A stretch of 8,127 nucleotides of DNA from positions 1-8,127 of the forward strand of contig JAJXYM010000323.1 in NCBI GenBank assembly GCA_021780585.1, in the 5' to 3' direction. Below the pieces are notes generated by a model. It was not told where the DNA came from. It ran no database searches and worked only from the letters and a program-made list of their open reading frames with translations. The translations under genes were made by a program, and so were the position numbers. Each line of letters opens with the position of its first letter. Position 1 is the first letter of the stretch. Shown in pieces: positions 6,245-8,127 of this stretch. This stretch comes from Deltaproteobacteria bacterium (GTDB taxonomy: Bacteria; Desulfobacterota; Binatia; Binatales; Binataceae).

Positions 6245-8127
6245 CGCGCCTCCAGATGCAGATTGCCGAAGTCGTCACTGCGCAGGGTAAAGTCCGGCGC
6301 GACATAGGTCGTGGCGCTCAGCTCCGCGACGATCGCGGGACCGGCGAACCGCGTCCTCGCGCCGATCGAATCACGCTGATAGACCGGCGCGATAAGCGCG
6401 GCGCCGTCGGCGATCACGCGCGCGTTACCCGTCGGCGCGGCGTGGAGGGAGCTCCTGGCGATTCGTTCGGGATTGCGCGTCGGACCCGCGGTCCACGCGC
6501 GCAGCCTGAGATTTACCACCTCGATCGGCGCCTCCGGCGCGGCGTAGCCGAAGGCGCGGCGATGCGCGGCGTGAAAATTTTCGTCGAAGCGCGGAACGAG
6601 CGCGACCTCGATTTCGTAGGATTGGCCCCGATAGCGCACGTCGGCGCGCAAATCGTTATGAATTTCGGCGGGCCGCGCCCCTTCGGCGACCAGATCGGCG
6701 CGCGCCCGCGCGATCATTGGACGCGCCCGCTTTTGCAGCCGCGCGAGATCGGGCATCGCGTCGCGCACGGTCAGGGAATATTCGCGGCCGAGCGGCGCTC
6801 CGAGCGCGCCCCACGCGCAGAGCAATCCGGGATTACGCGGCAGGACGATACGGCGGATGCCGAGTTCGCGCGCGAGTTCGCACGCATGCATCGGACCAGC
6901 CCCGCCAAACGCCATCAGAGCGAAGTCGCGCGGGTCGAAGCCGCGTTCGACGCTGACCACGCGAATCGCGCGATCCATGTTGGCGTTGACCACGCGAATC
7001 ACGCCGCGCGCGGCCGCGGCCAGATCGGTCTTCAGCGCACGCGCGAGCCGCCCGAGGGCGCGCTCGGCCCGCGCCGGCGCCAGACGCATCCGGCCGCCGA
7101 GAAAATTTTCCGCGAGCAGCCGTCCCGCGACCAGATCGGCGTCGGTGACGGTCGGCAACTCGCCGCGGCCGTAGCAGGCCGGACCCGGATCGGCGCCAGC
7201 GCTTTCCGGACCGACCCGCAGCGCGCCGCCGGCGTCGAGCGCCGCGATCGAACCGCCGCCCGCGCCAACGGTATGGATATCGATGACCGGCGCGCGCACC
7301 GCGTAGCCGTTGGGATGGCTGAGGGTGCGGAGCCGCGCGCCGCCGTCAACCAGCGCAACGTCGGTGGACGTTCCGCCCATGTCGAAGGTAATAAATTTGT
7401 CGAGGCCGATCGCGCGCGCGAGCGCGGCCGCGCCGACCACGCCCGCCGCCGGTCCGGACAGGATCGTGCGTACCGGCTCCGCGCGCGCCAGACGCGGGCC
7501 GATCGCATTGCCGTCCGATTGCATCACGCGCAGCCGCCGCGCTCCAAGTCCGCTTTCGAGCCGCGCCAGATGCGCGACCATCTTCGGCGCGACGTAAGCA
7601 TTGACGACGGCGGTCGAAAGCCGCTCGTACTCGCGATATTCGGCGAGTAGCCGATGCGAGACGGAGAGCGGCCGGCCAAGGGGTTCGAGCGTCGCGGCGA
7701 TTAGCTCCTCGCTGGCGGGATTGGCGTAGGCATGCAGGAGGCAGACGGCGAACGCCTCGGCGCGCGAGCGTTCGGCCAGACGACGGATTCGCGCCAGGTC
7801 GGCATTTCCGAGCGGCTTCAGGATCGCGCCGTCGTAAAGCGTCCGGCCCGCCACCCCGAAACGCATCGCGCGCCCGACCAGCGGATGCGGCCGGCTCGGC
7901 GCGAGCGCGTATAGATCGGCGCGGTTCTGGCGGCCGATTTCGATCAGGTCCTCGAACCCGGCGTCGGTGAAGAGCGCGACGCGCGCGCCCTTGCCCTCCA
8001 GCAGCGCGTTGGTCGCGACCGTCGAGCTGTAGGTGACGATTTCCGCCGGCGCGCCGGCGAGCAATTCCGCCAGTCCGGCGATTACCGCCTCGGCCGGATC
8101 GCGCGGCGTTGAGGGCAGCTTATGCAC
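6241..8127 (-). CDS. hyuA: Hydantoinase A/oxoprolinase family subunit (HyuA-like), 5' end outside the window
   Basis: At least 628 codons are visible. This subunit has an ASKHA (actin/sugar kinase/Hsp70-like) fold; it binds ATP and phosphorylates or activates the substrate for the HyuB partner. The first visible codon is a GTG at the edge, but the residues there (KLPSTPRDPAEAV) match what follows the family's N-terminal phosphate loop (DxGGTFTD). So a few dozen N-terminal residues and the true start lie beyond 8127. Visible signatures (numbered from that GTG): SSTVATNALLEGKGARVAL (34-52), EYREYERLSTAVVNAYV (163-179), TILSGPAAGVVGAA (221-234), FDMGGTSTDVAL (248-259, second phosphate motif), HTVGAGGGS (285-293), VGPESAGADPGPACYG (305-320), TVTDADLVAGRL (326-337) and FGGAGPMHACELARELGI (407-424). 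All are intact, so the enzyme should be active. Its TGA overlaps the HyuB ATG by 4 bases. The promoter is not in view. The exact substrate cannot be assigned. Confidence 0.93.
   Translation of the reverse strand: MHKLPSTPRDPAEAVIAGLAELLAGAPAEIVTYSSTVATNALLEGKGARVALFTDAGFEDLIEIGRQNRADLYALAPSRPHPLVGRAMRFGVAGRTLYDGAILKPLGNADLARIRRLAERSRAEAFAVCLLHAYANPASEELIAATLEPLGRPLSVSHRLLAEYREYERLSTAVVNAYVAPKMVAHLARLESGLGARRLRVMQSDGNAIGPRLARAEPVRTILSGPAAGVVGAAALARAIGLDKFITFDMGGTSTDVALVDGGARLRTLSHPNGYAVRAPVIDIHTVGAGGGSIAALDAGGALRVGPESAGADPGPACYGRGELPTVTDADLVAGRLLAENFLGGRMRLAPARAERALGRLARALKTDLAAAARGVIRVVNANMDRAIRVVSVERGFDPRDFALMAFGGAGPMHACELARELGIRRIVLPRNPGLLCAWGALGAPLGREYSLTVRDAMPDLARLQKRARPMIARARADLVAEGARPAEIHNDLRADVRYRGQSYEIEVALVPRFDENFHAAHRRAFGYAAPEAPIEVVNLRLRAWTAGPTRNPERIARSSLHAAPTGNARVIADGAALIAPVYQRDSIGARTRFAGPAIVAELSATTYVAPDFTLRSDDFGNLHLEAR
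6249..6253 (-). promoter_or_regulatory. Shine-Dalgarno sequence of the HyuB gene
   Basis: On the minus strand GGAGG ends 4 bases before the HyuB ATG (6244-6242) and lies inside the last codons of HyuA. It is the strongest ribosome-binding site in the window and confirms this start. Other overlapping starts (1898, 3130, 4640) lack one. Confidence 0.6.

Noticed and set aside
6256..7650. Plus-strand open frame of 464 codons opposite hyuA
   Set aside because: It runs antisense to a gene with clear family motifs throughout. Its product is rich in Arg, Ala, Asp and His with no recognisable motif, as expected for a shadow frame in GC-rich DNA.

Overview
This is an 8.1 kb stretch of GC-rich bacterial chromosome, densely packed with protein genes. 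No RNA gene, insertion sequence, CRISPR array or phage gene was seen. Codon use is strongly GC-biased, and several genes overlap by 1 or 4 bases. A persulfide dioxygenase-rhodanese fusion next to HyuA/HyuB genes fits an aerobic, metabolically versatile soil or water bacterium, such as a proteobacterium or a Binatota-like lineage. The lineage is a guess; no marker gene is present.

Left part (1-398). The first 73 codons of a membrane anion permease (SLC13/ArsB/CitM-like) run leftward out of the window. A gap of about 180 bases separates it from the rightward genes. The gap holds a good sigma70-type promoter pointing right and two short GC-rich dyads.

Rightward cluster (399-4047). Four genes follow: an ETHE1-type persulfide dioxygenase fused to a rhodanese domain; a small VOC/glyoxalase-fold protein; a lipoprotein of unrecognised family with NTF2-like, TPR-like and beta-sandwich-like parts; and a family 2 glycosyltransferase. 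The last three overlap (TGATG, then ATGA), so they are probably translated together. The fusion enzyme lies 57 bases upstream and could share the transcript. The first gene points to sulfide or persulfide detoxification. The lipoprotein-glycosyltransferase pair points to the cell envelope. What links the two is not evident.

Convergent gap (4048-4190). It holds a 7-base tandem duplication across the glycosyltransferase stop codon and a GC-rich hairpin.

Leftward cluster (8127-4191). HyuA (its first few dozen residues lie outside the window), HyuB and a Nudix hydrolase overlap by 4 and 1 bases. HyuA and HyuB together should form an ATP-dependent hydrolase or carboxylase of the hydantoinase/oxoprolinase/acetone carboxylase superfamily, with unknown substrate. 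The Nudix enzyme is an unusual third member.

No wholly new system is obvious. The best candidates for a second look are the lipoprotein with its coupled glycosyltransferase, the Nudix gene coupled to hyuAB, and the anion permease divergent from the persulfide dioxygenase.
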